Assembly: GCA_029194535.1 (NCBI GenBank)
Contig: JARFXR010000001.1
Span: 2,116,721 to 2,180,720, forward strand
Source of the DNA: Nitrospira sp.
Lineage (GTDB): Bacteria > Nitrospirota > Nitrospiria > Nitrospirales > Nitrospiraceae
Reading direction: 5' to 3'
Length of the DNA stretch: 64,000 bases
Shown: positions 56,353 to 64,000 of the stretch, piece after piece
Numbering within the stretch: the stretch's first letter is position 1
Layout: each line of letters opens with the position of its first letter
The notes under the pieces: generated by a model
The model's input: only the letters and a program-made list of their open reading frames with translations
What the model was told of the DNA's origin: nothing
Database searches by the model: none
Position numbers and translations under genes: made by a program

Positions 56353-56970
56353 TCATTCAACACTCACCATTCGTTTCGCCAACACCTCACGAATCTTCGC
56401 AAAGGCTTTAGCTCGATGACTAATACGATTCTTCTGTTCCGCAGAAAGCTCAGCCAGCGTCTTGCCGAGTTCCGGCACGTGAAATACCGGATCATAGCCG
56501 AACCCGCCGGTCCCGGCCGGCTCCTCTGCGATGAGCCCCTCCAGGGTACCCTGCGCCACCTCTATGTCGCCGCCCGGCAGAGCCAAGGCCGCAACCGTGA
56601 GAAAACGCGCTTGCCGCCGGTTCCTCGGAATCCCCGCAAGTTCTTTCAATAACTTGCGCCAATTGTTCTCGTAAGACACGTGCTCGCCCGCATACCGAGC
56701 TGCGAAAACTCCAGGCCGCCCGCTCAGCGCATCGACTTCCAATCCCGTATCGTCGGCCACGGCGGGAAGTCCGGTGACGTCTGCGATGGTTCTGGCCTTT
56801 TTCACCGCGTTTGCCTCACAGGTGTCGCCGTCTTCCGTTACCTCAGGCGCGTCGGGAAACTCGGCCAACGTCCGGACGCGGATCCCGAGGTTGCTCAAGA
56901 GGGCGGTGAGTTCCTCCCCTTTGTGGCGGTTCCGAGTGGCAAGGACCAACTCGGTGATCATGCTGGACAT
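56353..56970 (-). CDS. rdgB: non-canonical purine NTP pyrophosphatase (RdgB/HAM1)
   Basis: RdgB removes ITP, dITP and XTP so they do not enter nucleic acids. The 205-residue product has ELVLATRNRHKGEELTALL at the start, VADDTGLEVDAL and GFGYDPVFHVPELGKTLAEL, all family signatures, and HRAKAF near the end. Start ATG 56970 is two bases after the rph stop; ATG 56961 is also possible. The rph-rdgB order is common in bacteria. Confidence 0.95.
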   Translation of the reverse strand: MSSMITELVLATRNRHKGEELTALLSNLGIRVRTLAEFPDAPEVTEDGDTCEANAVKKARTIADVTGLPAVADDTGLEVDALSGRPGVFAARYAGEHVSYENNWRKLLKELAGIPRNRRQARFLTVAALALPGGDIEVAQGTLEGLIAEEPAGTGGFGYDPVFHVPELGKTLAELSAEQKNRISHRAKAFAKIREVLAKRMVSVE

Positions 56971-56972
56971 GG

Positions 56973-57716
56973 TCAATCCAGAGCCCCAACGAGCTCCTTC
57001 TGCAGATTCGTGAGCGTCTGAATCGCCGACCATCCCTGAGCCAGAAATCCATCCATGTCTTGCTTGGCGAAGGGCGTCCGCTCCGCCGTGCCCTGAATTT
57101 CAACGAACTGGCCCTTGGAGGTCATGACAAGATTCATATCGACCTCCGCGACCGAATCCTCGACGTAAGCGAGATCGACGAGAATCTCCCCTCCGACCTT
57201 TCCCACGCTGACGGCGGCCAGATAATCGGTCAAGGGGCGCTTCTTGATCAAACCCTTCGTCTTCAGCGTGGTGAACGCATCGGCCAAGGCGATGAAGGCT
57301 CCGGTAATGGACGCGGTTCTTGTCCCGCCGTCCGCCTGGATGACATCGCAGTCGATCCAGATCGACCGTTCGCCCATTTGATCCAGGCCGGTAACGGCGC
57401 GCAGGGCACGTCCCACGAGACGCTGGATCTCCAAAGTTCGACCGCCTTGTTTGCCTTTGACGGCCTCGCGAGGCGACCGTTCGTGCGTGGAGCGTGGGAG
57501 CATGCTGTATTCTGCCGTCACCCATCCCGTTCCCCTTCCCTTGAGAAAAGGGGGGACCTTTTCCTCGACTGATGCGGTGCAGACGACTTTCGTGTCGCCC
57601 ATTTCGATCAAGACGGACCCCTCGGCATGCTTGATGAAGTTTCGGGTGATTTTAATCGGACGAAGCTGGTCTTTTCTGCGTCCATCGGCGCGTAGAACTC
57701 CTCCGGAACCGTTCAT
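56973..57716 (-). CDS. rph: ribonuclease PH
   Basis: RNase PH trims tRNA 3' ends by phosphorolysis. The 247-residue protein shows [63 protein letters not shown] and [17 protein letters not shown], all typical. ATG 57716 has AGGAGA about 11 bases upstream; a longer frame to 57767 would start inside the promoter. It is cotranscribed with rdgB. Confidence 0.97.
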   Translation of the reverse strand: MNGSGGVLRADGRRKDQLRPIKITRNFIKHAEGSVLIEMGDTKVVCTASVEEKVPPFLKGRGTGWVTAEYSMLPRSTHERSPREAVKGKQGGRTLEIQRLVGRALRAVTGLDQMGERSIWIDCDVIQADGGTRTASITGAFIALADAFTTLKTKGLIKKRPLTDYLAAVSVGKVGGEILVDLAYVEDSVAEVDMNLVMTSKGQFVEIQGTAERTPFAKQDMDGFLAQGWSAIQTLTNLQKELVGALD

Positions 57717-57752
57717 GGCAATGAGTTTCTCCTGTGGTGTACGATTGAGCGC

Positions 57753-57781
57753 ATTATAGTGAAGCACCGTCCAAAGCGCAA
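57753..57781 (-). promoter_or_regulatory. rph-rdgB promoter
   Basis: On the - strand TTGCGC (57781-57776), 17 bp and a perfect TATAAT (57758-57753). A start near 57746 gives a 30-base leader. Confidence 0.7.
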
Positions 57782-57887
57782 TGAAACGCCGCGCGGATGA
57801 ACGTCATGCGCGCGACAGGTCAGGCTTGCTGCGCATCGCTGCTGTACAAGAATGGGAGGCGCTTCGATGCGTAAAACACAAAAAGAG

Positions 57888-57902
57888 TGGCACAAAAGGT
57901 GC
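57888..57902 (+). promoter_or_regulatory. sigma-54-type promoter candidate of the HD-GYP gene
   Basis: TGGCAC (57888-57893) is a perfect -24 box; GC at 57901-57902 sits at the correct ten-base distance, though the -12 reads GTGC instead of TTGC. The start near 57914 leaves a leader of about 88 bases. No enhancer site identified. Confidence 0.4.
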
Positions 57903-58001
57903 GCGCGTCTTAGAGTTTCCGAGCAACATGAAAATACCGCGATACCCATGTGAAACCGCCTCGATGCGGGTTGCGGACGGCCCGCGGCGCCCACACAAGT
58001 T

Positions 58002-59144
58002 ATGACGTTCCTGCAGGATGCAGCAAACCGACAGTCCACCCTCGACCTGAAGCGCGTGCTGGTCGTCGACGATGAAGAGCCGATCAGGCGTCTCTTAGGC
58101 TACATGCTGCAATCACACGGATACGAAACGGTTCTCGCTGCCGATGCGAAGGAGGCCCGTCAACGTCTGGAGGAGCATCCGTTCGCGCTGGTGCTCTGCG
58201 ACGTGAACATGCCGGGCGAATCAGGCATGGATCTCGTCAGGAGTATTCTGGCCGACTATCCCTACACCGCGGCGATCATGGTCACCGGTCTCGACAGCGC
58301 CGTGCTTGCCAATGCAGCGCTGGACATGGGCGCATTCGGCTACGTCGTCAAGCCGTTTGAGTCCAATGAAGTGCTGATCAATGTCACAAACGCACTTCGC
58401 CGGCGTCGGCTGGAGATCGAGAACAAGCTCCACCAGGATAATCTCGAGGACATCGTCAGAACCAGGACGATGGCACTTCAACAGGCGCTGGAATGGCTTG
58501 AGCGGAGCGAAAAGGAACTCAGGCTTTCGAGGGAGGAAACGATCCAGCGGCTGGCCATCGCGGCGGAATACCGAGACGGGTCGACAGCGCAGCACATTCA
58601 CAGAATGAGCCGGTACTCCGAGCTGCTGGCCCGACGCTACGGACTTCCCAATGAGCGGTGCGAGCTCATCCGGACGGCCAGCCCCATGCACGATATCGGG
58701 AAGATCGGCACTCCGGACCATGTTCTCCTGAAACCGGGGAAATTCACGCAGGATGAGTTGTACGTCATGGCCCAGCACGCCGAAATCGGATACCGGATTC
58801 TTGCCGGCTCAGAGGCCGAGATCCTCAATGTGGCCGCGACCATCGCCCTGACGCATCATGAACGCTGGGACGGCACCGGCTATCCGCGAGGGCTGAAGGG
58901 AGAAGAGATTCCCATCGAGGGCCGCATCGTCGCCATCGCGGACGCATTCGACGCTCTCACGACGGCGCGCGTCTACAAACCGGCGTTCGAATTCGACCAT
59001 GCGGTGGAACTCATGGTCAAGAAGCGCGGGCTGCATTTCGATCCAGAACTCCTCGACGTGTTTCTGGCTTCCCTCGGCGACATCAGGCGCATCTACGAGC
59101 AATACGCCGACAAGGCGCCGCTCGGTTCCATCCGCGAGTCCTGA
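58002..59144 (+). CDS. response regulator with HD-GYP c-di-GMP phosphodiesterase domain
   Basis: The 380-residue protein has an N-terminal receiver domain (phospho-acceptor D67 in LVLCDVNMPG, acidic pair D23-D24), a coiled-coil linker (about 135-185) and an HD-GYP domain with H230-D231 (SPMHDIGK), HHERWDGTGYPRGL (285-298, GYP at 293-295) and DAFDALTT. It should hydrolyse cyclic di-GMP when phosphorylated. No cognate kinase is adjacent. The start follows a possible sigma-54 promoter; no strong ribosome site is seen. Confidence 0.9.
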   Translation: MTFLQDAANRQSTLDLKRVLVVDDEEPIRRLLGYMLQSHGYETVLAADAKEARQRLEEHPFALVLCDVNMPGESGMDLVRSILADYPYTAAIMVTGLDSAVLANAALDMGAFGYVVKPFESNEVLINVTNALRRRRLEIENKLHQDNLEDIVRTRTMALQQALEWLERSEKELRLSREETIQRLAIAAEYRDGSTAQHIHRMSRYSELLARRYGLPNERCELIRTASPMHDIGKIGTPDHVLLKPGKFTQDELYVMAQHAEIGYRILAGSEAEILNVAATIALTHHERWDGTGYPRGLKGEEIPIEGRIVAIADAFDALTTARVYKPAFEFDHAVELMVKKRGLHFDPELLDVFLASLGDIRRIYEQYADKAPLGSIRES

Positions 59145-59290
59145 CCGCGCCGCGTCGTTTCGCCAATTCGTTGACCGTATTTTCCCTCATCGATATACTC
59201 CAGTTCATCGCGCTCAAAACGCTCTTTCCCGCATCGCCGAGTTCGCGTGCATTCCGATGGTTCCGGTCAATCTGGAAAGGATCAGTCTCC

Positions 59291-59800
59291 ATGCCCAAAA
59301 AGTCTGCGCCGACGAAAAAACCGGGAATCACCAGAAACTGGATTGCGTACCTCTGTGAGGCGCTCGTCACGTCCGGCTCCCTGCCGACCTGGGAAGCCGC
59401 CACATACCTCACCGAGCATCTCTTCGGCGAAAAACCGAATCCACGTCTCCTGGGCACGAGCAACGCCTTCGAAATGACCGTGCTATTCCTGCGTCGCATG
59501 TATCACCCTGTGGTTGAAGCCGCTTCGCGCGACGTGACGCTTCCCCACGGTGGACAGCTGCATGTGTTCACGGACGTCAGTCTGACCGGCAAGTCCGCCG
59601 TGCTGGTCGTGTATTTCCCGGCCGACCATCAGTCTCATCAGCTGCTGATGGTCGATGCGGTCAAGGCCTGGGATCTCGTATTCGCCGATTCGGAGGAGTT
59701 CAACCGGTGGGCTGAGGAGCGCTACCGGATGGTGAAGGTCGCTTTGACCTCCGCTGCGGGAAAGCCGCTCCCGCATTCCCTGCTGGCGGAAGTCTCCTGA
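59291..59800 (+). CDS. hypothetical protein
   Basis: The 169-residue product is not recognised. The basic N-terminus (MPKKSAPTKKPGITRNW) is followed by mixed alpha/beta sequence (GGQLHVFTDVSLTGKSAVLVVYFPAD, LMVDAVKAWDLVFADSEEFNRWAEERY). No signal or membrane helix. AAAGGA lies nine bases before ATG 59291; the longer frame from 59171 begins in a stretch of poor coding character. It converges on metH with a 6-bp gap. Confidence 0.6.
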   Translation: MPKKSAPTKKPGITRNWIAYLCEALVTSGSLPTWEAATYLTEHLFGEKPNPRLLGTSNAFEMTVLFLRRMYHPVVEAASRDVTLPHGGQLHVFTDVSLTGKSAVLVVYFPADHQSHQLLMVDAVKAWDLVFADSEEFNRWAEERYRMVKVALTSAAGKPLPHSLLAEVS

Positions 59801-59806
59801 CCGATT

Positions 59807-62800
59807 CTAGACTGGTTCGTAGTTCAGGTTGGGTGCCAGCCAGCGTTCTACCACGGCAAGTGACATCCCCTTCCGGCCGGCATAATCCTCGACTTGATCT
59901 TTCCCCACCTTCCCGACCGCGAAATATTTCGCCTGCGGATGCGCGAAGTACAAGCCGCTGACCGATGCGGCCGGCAACATCGCAAAACTTTCCGTCAGGC
60001 GGATGCCCGTATGGCGTTCAACGTCCAGCAGCTTGAACAGCGCCTCCTTTTCCGTGTGGTCCGGACAGGCAGGATATCCGGGGGCCGGGCGGATTCCTCG
60101 ATAGTGTTCTTTAATGAGTTCCTCGTTTGTCAGCCGCTCCCCCAGCCCATAGCCCCACTCTCCCCGTACGCGTTGATGGAGATATTCGGCAAAGGCTTCG
60201 GCCAGCCGGTCCGCCAGCGCTTTGGCCATGATGGAGTTGTAGTCGTCGTGGTCGCTTTCGAACCGGCGACAGAGCTCGTCGGTGCCGATACCAGCCGTGA
60301 CCGCAAAGGCGCCGATAAAATCCGCCTTGCCGGAGATCTGAGGCGCGACAAAATCGGCCAGAGCCAGATTGGCCTGACTCGGCGGTTTCTCCGACTGCTG
60401 GCGTAAGGTGTGGAATGTCGTCAATGTCTGCGCGCGGGACCGATCGGTAAAGAGCGCGATGTCATCGCCCACCGACGCGGCGGCGAAGAAGCCGTAGACG
60501 CCGTTGGCCGTCAATAACCGGCGCCGAATGATTTCTTCCAGCAGCCTTCCAGCATCCTCGTAGAGTTCTTTGGCCTTGCTGCCCACGGTAGGGTCGTCGA
60601 AGATCGCCGGAAATCGGCCCCTGAGCTCCCACGTATGGAAAAAGGGCGTCCAATCGATGTAGGGGACCAGTTCCCCGAGGGCCAGTTCCCTGAGTTCTCT
60701 GGTGCCGAGAAAGGATGGTTCCGGCACATCGATGGATGTCCAGTCCGAGTCCAGCCGGTTTTTCCGTGCGGCATCCAGGGAGACCAGCGGCCTAGCTCCT
60801 CGATCCTGATGGGCTTGACGGACTCGCTCGTAGTCGTCCCGGACCTGTTGGACGAACGTGGGACGCTGGGTTCCCATGAGATTGCCCATCACTCCCACGG
60901 CTCTGGAGGCGTCCAGCACGTGCACGACCGATGGGGCATAGGAAGGGGCGATCTTGACCGCCGTGTGGGCCTTGCTCGTCGTGGCTCCTCCGATGAGCAA
61001 CGGCAGGTCAAAACCCTCGCGGGTCATTTCCTTGGCGACGTGAACCATCTCGTCGAGAGACGGCGTGATCAAGCCGCTCAATCCGATGACATCGACCTTG
61101 CGATCCTTGGCCGTGGCCAGAATCTTTTCGCAGGGTACCATCACCCCGAGATCGATGACCTCGTAGTTGTTGCATCCGAGGACGACCCCGACGATATTTT
61201 TGCCGATATCGTGCACGTCTCCCTTGACGGTGGCGAGCAGAACTTTGCCCTGCGATCGATAGTCGCCCAGCCGTTTCTTCTCCTCCTCCATGAAGGGCAT
61301 CAAGTACGCGACCGCCTTTTTCATCACGCGGGCGCTTTTCACGACCTGTGGAAGGAACATCTTGCCCGATCCGAACAGGTCCCCCACGACGTTCATTCCG
61401 GCCATCAAGGGCCCTTCGATCACGGACAACGGCTTGGCGTATTTCCGTCTCGCCTCCTCCGTGTCCTGCTCAATGTAGTCCGTGATGCCCTTCACGAGCG
61501 CGTGGGAAAGCCGCTCCTCCACTGTGCCCTTGCGCCAAGCGTCGTCCTGAACGAGGGTCTTGCCTTTCTGTTTGACCGTCTCGGCAAAGCTCACCAGCCG
61601 TTCGGTGGCGTCGGGCCGGCGGTTCAGCAGCACGTCCTCCACCAGTTCGAGCAAGTCCTTGGGGATTTCTTCATACACGGCGAGCTGGCCGGCATTGACG
61701 ATGCCCATATCGAGTCCGGCCTTGACGGCGTGATAGAGAAAGGCCGCGTGCATGGCCTCCCGCACGACGTTGTTCCCGCGAAACGAAAACGAGATGTTGC
61801 TGATGCCTCCGCTGACTTTCGCTTCCGGGAGGTGTTGCTTGATCCAGCGCGTCGCCTCGATGAAGTTGACGGCATAGTTGTTGTGTTCGTCGATCCCCGT
61901 CGCGACGGTCAGGATATTGGGATCGAAGATGATATCCTGAGGAGGGAAACCGACCCGCTCGGTCAGAATCTTATAGGAGCGCGCGCAGATTTCCTGTTTG
62001 CGCTCGAGCGTGTCGGCCTGACCCCGTTCGTCGAACGCCATGACCACGACGGCGGCCCCGTATCGGCGAACCAACGTCCCCTGGTCCACGAACTTCTGCT
62101 CGCCCTCCTTCAGACTGATGCTGTTGACCACCGCCTTGCCCTGGATATTCCGCAAGCCTGTCTCGAGCACCTCCCATTTGGAGCTGTCGACCATGATCGG
62201 GACGCGCGCGATGTCGGGCTCGGAAGCGATCAGTCGAAGAAATTTCTCCATGGCGGCGACGGAATCGAGCATGCCCTCGTCCATGTTGATGTCGATGATC
62301 TGGGCGCCGCCGTCCACTTGCTGGCGCGCCACGGACAAGGCCGCCTCGTAGTCGCCTGCGAGAATCAGTCTGGCGAACGCCGGCGAGCCGGTGACGTTCG
62401 TGCGCTCGCCGACATTCGTAAAATTGGAATCGGGACGGAGCGTCAGCGCTTCGAGTCCGCTCAGCCTGGTATAGGGCTGCACATCCGGAATTCTTCTGGG
62501 CGCAATGCCGCGAGTCGCTTCCGCAATGAGCTTAATGTGAGCCGGCGTCGTTCCGCAGCAGCCGCCGACGATGTTCAGCCAGCCGTTCTTGGCCCAGTCG
62601 CGCAATTGCGGCGCCAAGGTTTCGGGCGTCTCAGGAAAACCGGTGGGGAGCAGCGGATTGGGCAAGCCTGCGTTCGGATGCGCGCTGACATACACCGGAG
62701 CGATCTGCGACAGCTCTTCGATGAGCGGCCGCATTTCCTTGGGTCCGAGGGCGCAATTGATGCCGACGCTCAGCAAGGGGACATGCGAGATGGAGTTCCA

Positions 62801-63484
62801 GAAGGCCTCCACGGTTTGGCCGGTTACGCCGCGATTGCTGCCGGCTTGAATAAACGTAACGGACGCCATGATCGGCACGCGTCGTCCCTCCGAGGAGAAC
62901 ACCTGCTGGATGGCAAAGAAGGCCGCTTTGGCGTTGAGTGTGTCAAAGATGGTCTCGACGAGCAGGAGATCCGTTCCCCCGTCCAGGAGACCGCGAACCT
63001 GTTCGCCGTAGGCGCGAACGAGTTCCTGGTAGGTCGTGCCGCGCGCGGCGGGATTGTTGACATCCGTGGAGATGGACGACGTCTTGGTGGTCGGCCCGAT
63101 CGCGCCGGCGACGAAACACCGCCGTTTCGGATCGGCCGATTGGACGGTTTCCACGGCGCGTTTGGCGCAGACGGCCCCGGCCCGCGAGAGCTCGTACCCC
63201 AAGGTGTCCATATGGTAATCGGACAGCGAAACTGCCTGGGAGTTGAACGTGTTGGTTTCGATGATGTCCGCTCCGGCCTCGAGATACTGCCGATGAATGT
63301 CTTCGACCAAGGCCGGTTGCGTCAGATTCAGCAGATCATTGTGGCCCTTCAGGTCTTTTTCCCAATCTTTGAAGCGTTCGCCGCGAAACGCGGCCTCGTC
63401 CAGCTTGCGTTGCTGGATCATGGTGCCCATCGCCCCGTCGAGAATGAGGATGCGCTCGCGAAGAAGCGTTTCGATGTCGCTCAT
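59807..63484 (-). CDS. metH: cobalamin-dependent methionine synthase
   Basis: MetH methylates homocysteine from methyltetrahydrofolate via methylcobalamin. The 1225-residue protein has all four modules: homocysteine domain with zinc cysteines in [10 protein letters not shown] and [11 protein letters not shown], the pterin-binding barrel, the cobalamin domain with H758 in [10 protein letters not shown] (E. coli H759) and the SAM-dependent reactivation domain with [18 protein letters not shown] 63484 matches E. coli in length; the frame upstream to 63562 crosses the promoter. GAGGG lies 11 bases before the ATG. Confidence 0.97.
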   Translation of the reverse strand: MSDIETLLRERILILDGAMGTMIQQRKLDEAAFRGERFKDWEKDLKGHNDLLNLTQPALVEDIHRQYLEAGADIIETNTFNSQAVSLSDYHMDTLGYELSRAGAVCAKRAVETVQSADPKRRCFVAGAIGPTTKTSSISTDVNNPAARGTTYQELVRAYGEQVRGLLDGGTDLLLVETIFDTLNAKAAFFAIQQVFSSEGRRVPIMASVTFIQAGSNRGVTGQTVEAFWNSISHVPLLSVGINCALGPKEMRPLIEELSQIAPVYVSAHPNAGLPNPLLPTGFPETPETLAPQLRDWAKNGWLNIVGGCCGTTPAHIKLIAEATRGIAPRRIPDVQPYTRLSGLEALTLRPDSNFTNVGERTNVTGSPAFARLILAGDYEAALSVARQQVDGGAQIIDINMDEGMLDSVAAMEKFLRLIASEPDIARVPIMVDSSKWEVLETGLRNIQGKAVVNSISLKEGEQKFVDQGTLVRRYGAAVVVMAFDERGQADTLERKQEICARSYKILTERVGFPPQDIIFDPNILTVATGIDEHNNYAVNFIEATRWIKQHLPEAKVSGGISNISFSFRGNNVVREAMHAAFLYHAVKAGLDMGIVNAGQLAVYEEIPKDLLELVEDVLLNRRPDATERLVSFAETVKQKGKTLVQDDAWRKGTVEERLSHALVKGITDYIEQDTEEARRKYAKPLSVIEGPLMAGMNVVGDLFGSGKMFLPQVVKSARVMKKAVAYLMPFMEEEKKRLGDYRSQGKVLLATVKGDVHDIGKNIVGVVLGCNNYEVIDLGVMVPCEKILATAKDRKVDVIGLSGLITPSLDEMVHVAKEMTREGFDLPLLIGGATTSKAHTAVKIAPSYAPSVVHVLDASRAVGVMGNLMGTQRPTFVQQVRDDYERVRQAHQDRGARPLVSLDAARKNRLDSDWTSIDVPEPSFLGTRELRELALGELVPYIDWTPFFHTWELRGRFPAIFDDPTVGSKAKELYEDAGRLLEEIIRRRLLTANGVYGFFAAASVGDDIALFTDRSRAQTLTTFHTLRQQSEKPPSQANLALADFVAPQISGKADFIGAFAVTAGIGTDELCRRFESDHDDYNSIMAKALADRLAEAFAEYLHQRVRGEWGYGLGERLTNEELIKEHYRGIRPAPGYPACPDHTEKEALFKLLDVERHTGIRLTESFAMLPAASVSGLYFAHPQAKYFAVGKVGKDQVEDYAGRKGMSLAVVERWLAPNLNYEPV

Positions 63485-63529
63485 CTGTATCTGCCCTCTG
63501 TCATAAGAAACGAGGAGGATGGCGCCATC

Positions 63530-63558
63530 ATAATACTGAGAACCTGGGAAACCGGCAA
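63530..63558 (-). promoter_or_regulatory. metH promoter
   Basis: On the - strand TTGCCG (63558-63553), 17 bp and TATTAT (63535-63530). The 40-base leader is too short for a SAM or cobalamin riboswitch. Confidence 0.65.
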
Positions 63559-63571
63559 CCAAAACACGAGC

Positions 63572-63600
63572 TTGACTTCATCAGGTGCCGCCGATACGAT
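63572..63600 (+). promoter_or_regulatory. promoter of the gene at 63623
   Basis: TTGACT (63572-63577), 17 bp and TACGAT (63595-63600), diverging from the metH promoter with 13 bp between the -35 boxes. The leader is about 15 bases and carries GGAG at 63612-63615. Confidence 0.6.
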
Positions 63601-63622
63601 GACTGAAAGCCGGAGATGAACC

Positions 63623-64000
63623 TTGCTCCAGCATCGGCCTCACCCCTGCCTACCGTATCTTCTGCTCTTGTTTGCACTGGTCCTGGGTGTGTGTGCACCG
63701 GCACGCGCGTCGGCAACGGCCTATTTCGAAGACGGATTTCTCGGTCTGACCCAAGCGGAATTGCACGAAAAACTCGGTATGCCGCAGGCGGTGCGAGACC
63801 GAAAATCGGCCTTGCGAGTCTTCACCTATTACGCCATTTCGGATTGGGAGAAGTATTTCCGCAAGCTGGTCGCTCCGGAAAACGGGGAAGATGTCTACAT
63901 TTTTAAGCGGGACGGGGTCGAAGTGCGGTATTCCTTCAGTTACGCGGTCGACCCCAACGATCAGAGTGAGAATCGCACCCTGTACGTGAGGCTGGTCGAC
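63623..64000 (+). CDS. exported hypothetical protein (3' end outside window)
   Basis: From TTG 63623 the frame stays open for 126 codons to the window edge. It has a signal peptide (LPYLLLLFALVLGVCAPARASA) and then AYFEDGFLGLTQAELHEKLGMPQAVRD, a soluble mixed fold (VFTYYAISDWEKYFRKL). GGAG seven bases before the TTG supports this start. An overlapping frame from ATG 63616 is less protein-like and ends at 63906. No family recognised. Confidence 0.7.
   Translation, partial: MLQHRPHPCLPYLLLLFALVLGVCAPARASATAYFEDGFLGLTQAELHEKLGMPQAVRDRKSALRVFTYYAISDWEKYFRKLVAPENGEDVYIFKRDGVEVRYSFSYAVDPNDQSENRTLYVRLVD

Noticed and set aside
63485-63530. SAM or cobalamin riboswitch upstream of metH
   Set aside because: The predicted leader is only about 40 bases.
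60635-63619. 994-codon + strand frame opposite metH
   Set aside because: Antisense shadow of metH; motifs and conservation are all on the - strand.

Overview
The window is a contiguous piece of a GC-rich bacterial chromosome. It is densely coding, with a Gram-negative envelope gene set (Lnt, LolC/E-LolD, RlpA, DUF748, several lipoproteins) and a strong lean on cobalamin (MetH, class II ribonucleotide reductase, a radical SAM protein of the B12-binding type). Gene content, codon style and the ~120-bp palindromic intergenic elements around 55.5-56.3 kb fit a Nitrospira-like member of the Nitrospirota. That assignment is inference from memory of such genomes; no 16S gene is present.

Layout. 0-6.4 kb: a tight + strand operon lnt-prfB-lysS-lolC/E-lolD, ended by a strong hairpin; prfB has the classical +1 programmed frameshift. 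6.5-8.4 kb: an outer-membrane barrel protein and a lipoprotein. 8.75-16.3 kb: a complete tryptophan operon on the - strand (trpE-G-D-C-F-B-A) headed by a LysM lipoprotein. 16.5-21.6 kb: ligA, a CNNM/CBS protein, rlpA, an ACT-domain protein and a hypothetical. 21.9-25.7 kb: class II ribonucleotide reductase with an upstream region holding a NrdR-type box, three DnaA boxes and a structured leader. 25.7-31.2 kb: small hypotheticals, an AmpG-like permease and the paired methylthiotransferases mtaB-miaB. 31.2-36.9 kb: a possible sigma-54 promoter before a 43-residue membrane protein and a lipoprotein, an overlapping mutY-mutT-exonuclease repair cluster, a PilZ protein, a toxin-antitoxin pair and a NUDIX enzyme. 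36.9-47.5 kb: an RlmL-type methyltransferase, a repeat-rich lipoprotein, lon, msrB, a DsbA-like protein, a radical SAM protein and a 1-Cys peroxiredoxin. 47.6-56.3 kb: a giant AsmA-like protein, two tRNA genes (Arg-TCT, Pro-TGG) each followed by tandem repeats that copy the tRNA 3' end, two secreted proteases and a decayed gene that looks like an intramembrane sorting protease. 56.3-64 kb: rdgB-rph, an HD-GYP response regulator, a hypothetical, metH and the start of an exported protein.

How the parts fit. Lnt and LolC/E-LolD finish and export lipoproteins, and the window encodes several (7.8, 15.6, 20.1, 31.8, 38.1 and 51.4 kb). MutY, MutT, the DnaQ-like exonuclease, RdgB, MsrB and the peroxiredoxin deal with oxidative or nucleotide-pool damage, as expected of an aerobe. 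The items most worth follow-up are the rtT-like tRNA-tail repeat arrays, the ribonucleotide reductase control region, the fossil sorting protease beside an S8 protease with a GGGGC C-terminal tail, the 12-13-repeat lipoprotein at 38 kb, and the MutY that lacks its recognition domain.
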